20,190 nt of DNA from positions 1 through 20,190 of IMG/VR virus record IMGVR_UViG_3300035157_001043; one strand, 5' to 3'. Below the pieces are notes generated by a model. That model searched no databases, was not told the origin of the DNA, and saw only the letters and a list, made by a program, of their open reading frames with translations. A program made the position numbers and the translations under genes. This DNA comes from a virus. Positions within the stretch are counted from its first letter, which is position 1. The number at the start of each line of letters is the position of its first letter. Shown here piece by piece: positions 19,684 through 20,190 of this stretch.

Positions 19684-20102
19684 TATTCAGGTCTCTTTAA
19701 GACAAAGGAAATATTCTCAACAACGGGTTGCCCAACAATTTGGTATTCAACATCTATTCCAATAGCATTATCATCCCAAATAGGTTGTACGGATACTTCC
19801 GTGAGGGCAACTCTAGGTTCATACTGATTAATAGTATTTATGACTTCTTCTTGGATTTGATCAGCCACAAAGGGATCTAATGGTTCAAATAGTAATGTAT
19901 ATACATTAGATCCAATTAAAGGTTGGAAAGGTTTCTCTCCAGGAGTAGTTAATATTAAATTCTTTATTGATTGTTTAATTGCATTATCATTCTTTACCAC
20001 ATTAACATCATCCGTGAAAGGATTTTTTCCCATCATCACGGCAATATCCTTAAAAGCACGAGACCTTTTCTGTTCGTTCCTTCCAATCTTCTTTAATGCC
20101 AT
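19683..20102 (-). CDS. gp25: gp25-like baseplate wedge protein (sheath-initiator family)
   Basis: This 139-residue protein is close in length to T4 gp25 (132 residues). The family, shared with TssE/GpW-type proteins of contractile injection systems, sits in the inner baseplate wedge and starts sheath assembly. The conserved EPR motif is present at residues 95-97, inside YEPRV. Before it lie a helical stretch NAIKQSIKNLILT (40-52), the phrase PGEKPF (54-59) and a LLFEPLDPF loop (70-78), all in the order usual for the family. The C-terminal half has short beta strands ending in FVLKRPE. The start is supported by TAAGG five bases upstream and by the one-base overlap with the upstream stop. The stop overlaps the gene 6 ATG, so translation of 25 and 6 is probably coupled. 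Family assignment is secure. Confidence 0.95.
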   Translation of the reverse strand: MALKKIGRNEQKRSRAFKDIAVMMGKNPFTDDVNVVKNDNAIKQSIKNLILTTPGEKPFQPLIGSNVYTLLFEPLDPFVADQIQEEVINTINQYEPRVALTEVSVQPIWDDNAIGIDVEYQIVGQPVVENISFVLKRPE

Positions 20103-20190
20103 TATACCTTATAGAATGTATAGTTCAAAAACAATTCTTCCATAGGACCAATTGGTTTTATAACCTTTACATAATATTTATCGTCTACTT
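20102..20190 (-). CDS. C-terminal fragment of an unidentified gene upstream of gene 25 (partial, 5' end outside window)
   Basis: A minus-strand frame is open from the right edge and ends in TAA at 20104-20102. It gives 28 residues ending in MEELFLNYTFYKV. The stop overlaps the ATG of the next gene by one base (TAATG), the same junction that joins genes 25 and 6, so this is very probably a real gene of the same late operon. The fragment has alternating charged and aromatic residues and no motif I recognise. A structural or baseplate role is only suggested by position. It is too short to name. Confidence 0.6.
   Translation of the reverse strand, partial: VDDKYYVKVIKPIGPMEELFLNYTFYKV
20175..20182 (-). 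promoter_or_regulatory. Possible T4-type late promoter (GATAAATA)
   Basis: The minus strand reads GATAAATA here, one base off the T4 late consensus TATAAATA, about 73 bases before the gene 25 start. T4-like late genes are read from such boxes with a phage sigma factor. The box lies inside the end of the upstream gene and the DNA is very AT-rich, so chance is a serious alternative. Confidence 0.22.

Noticed and set aside
19835-19842. CATAAATA on the minus strand inside gene 25 as a late promoter for gene 6
   Set aside because: One mismatch in very AT-rich DNA is expected by chance, it lies within coding sequence, and the TAATG overlap already explains gene 6 expression.

Overview
The window is a strongly AT-rich fragment read entirely from the minus strand, so transcription runs right to left. 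It looks like part of the baseplate gene block of a marine T4-like contractile-tailed phage, most like the cyanophage/pelagiphage group. This rests on protein signatures: a gp25 with the EPR motif, a gp6 of near-T4 length directly after it, and then a giant structural protein built from modules I recognise from marine T4-like phages. No tRNA, integrase, CRISPR array or insertion sequence is visible. The host cannot be fixed from the sequence.

From right to left: (1) 20190-20102 holds the last 28 codons of an unidentified upstream gene. (2) 20102-19683 is gene 25, a baseplate wedge/sheath-initiator protein. (3) 19683-17653 is gene 6, the major wedge protein. These three genes are joined by TAATG stop/start overlaps. 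(4) Four bases later a single reading frame opens at 17648 and runs to the left edge without a stop: at least 5,882 codons, about 87% of the window. All strong open frames inside that stretch on other frames are shadows.

The giant protein takes the place that gene 7 has after gene 6 in T4, and its N-terminal part carries gp7-like marine-phage signatures (an amphipathic start with YPLFNRFIQYYY, then an FYSSKGT...ISYPKD block). After that it is a chain of modules: four clusters of Gly-rich GxGY repeats, a YHYH-type domain with GWAFDGNPIYGPYG, a perfect EF-hand-type calcium loop, a beta-propeller-like region, two LamG/concanavalin-like domains, and a YYYQDFSY...HP block. The C-terminal part, still running when the window ends, is an array of 15 visible copies of a CxxDxxxxxHxYPRxxDP unit, interrupted once by a helical module.

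The likely joint role is baseplate assembly: gp25 and gp6 form the conserved wedge/inner baseplate, while the giant protein joins the wedge by its N-terminus and presents a very long, adhesin-like array outward. The wedge roles follow from known families. The outward, host-contact role of the giant protein is inference. The repeat array, with its Cys/Asp/His core, is the part most likely to be poorly described.
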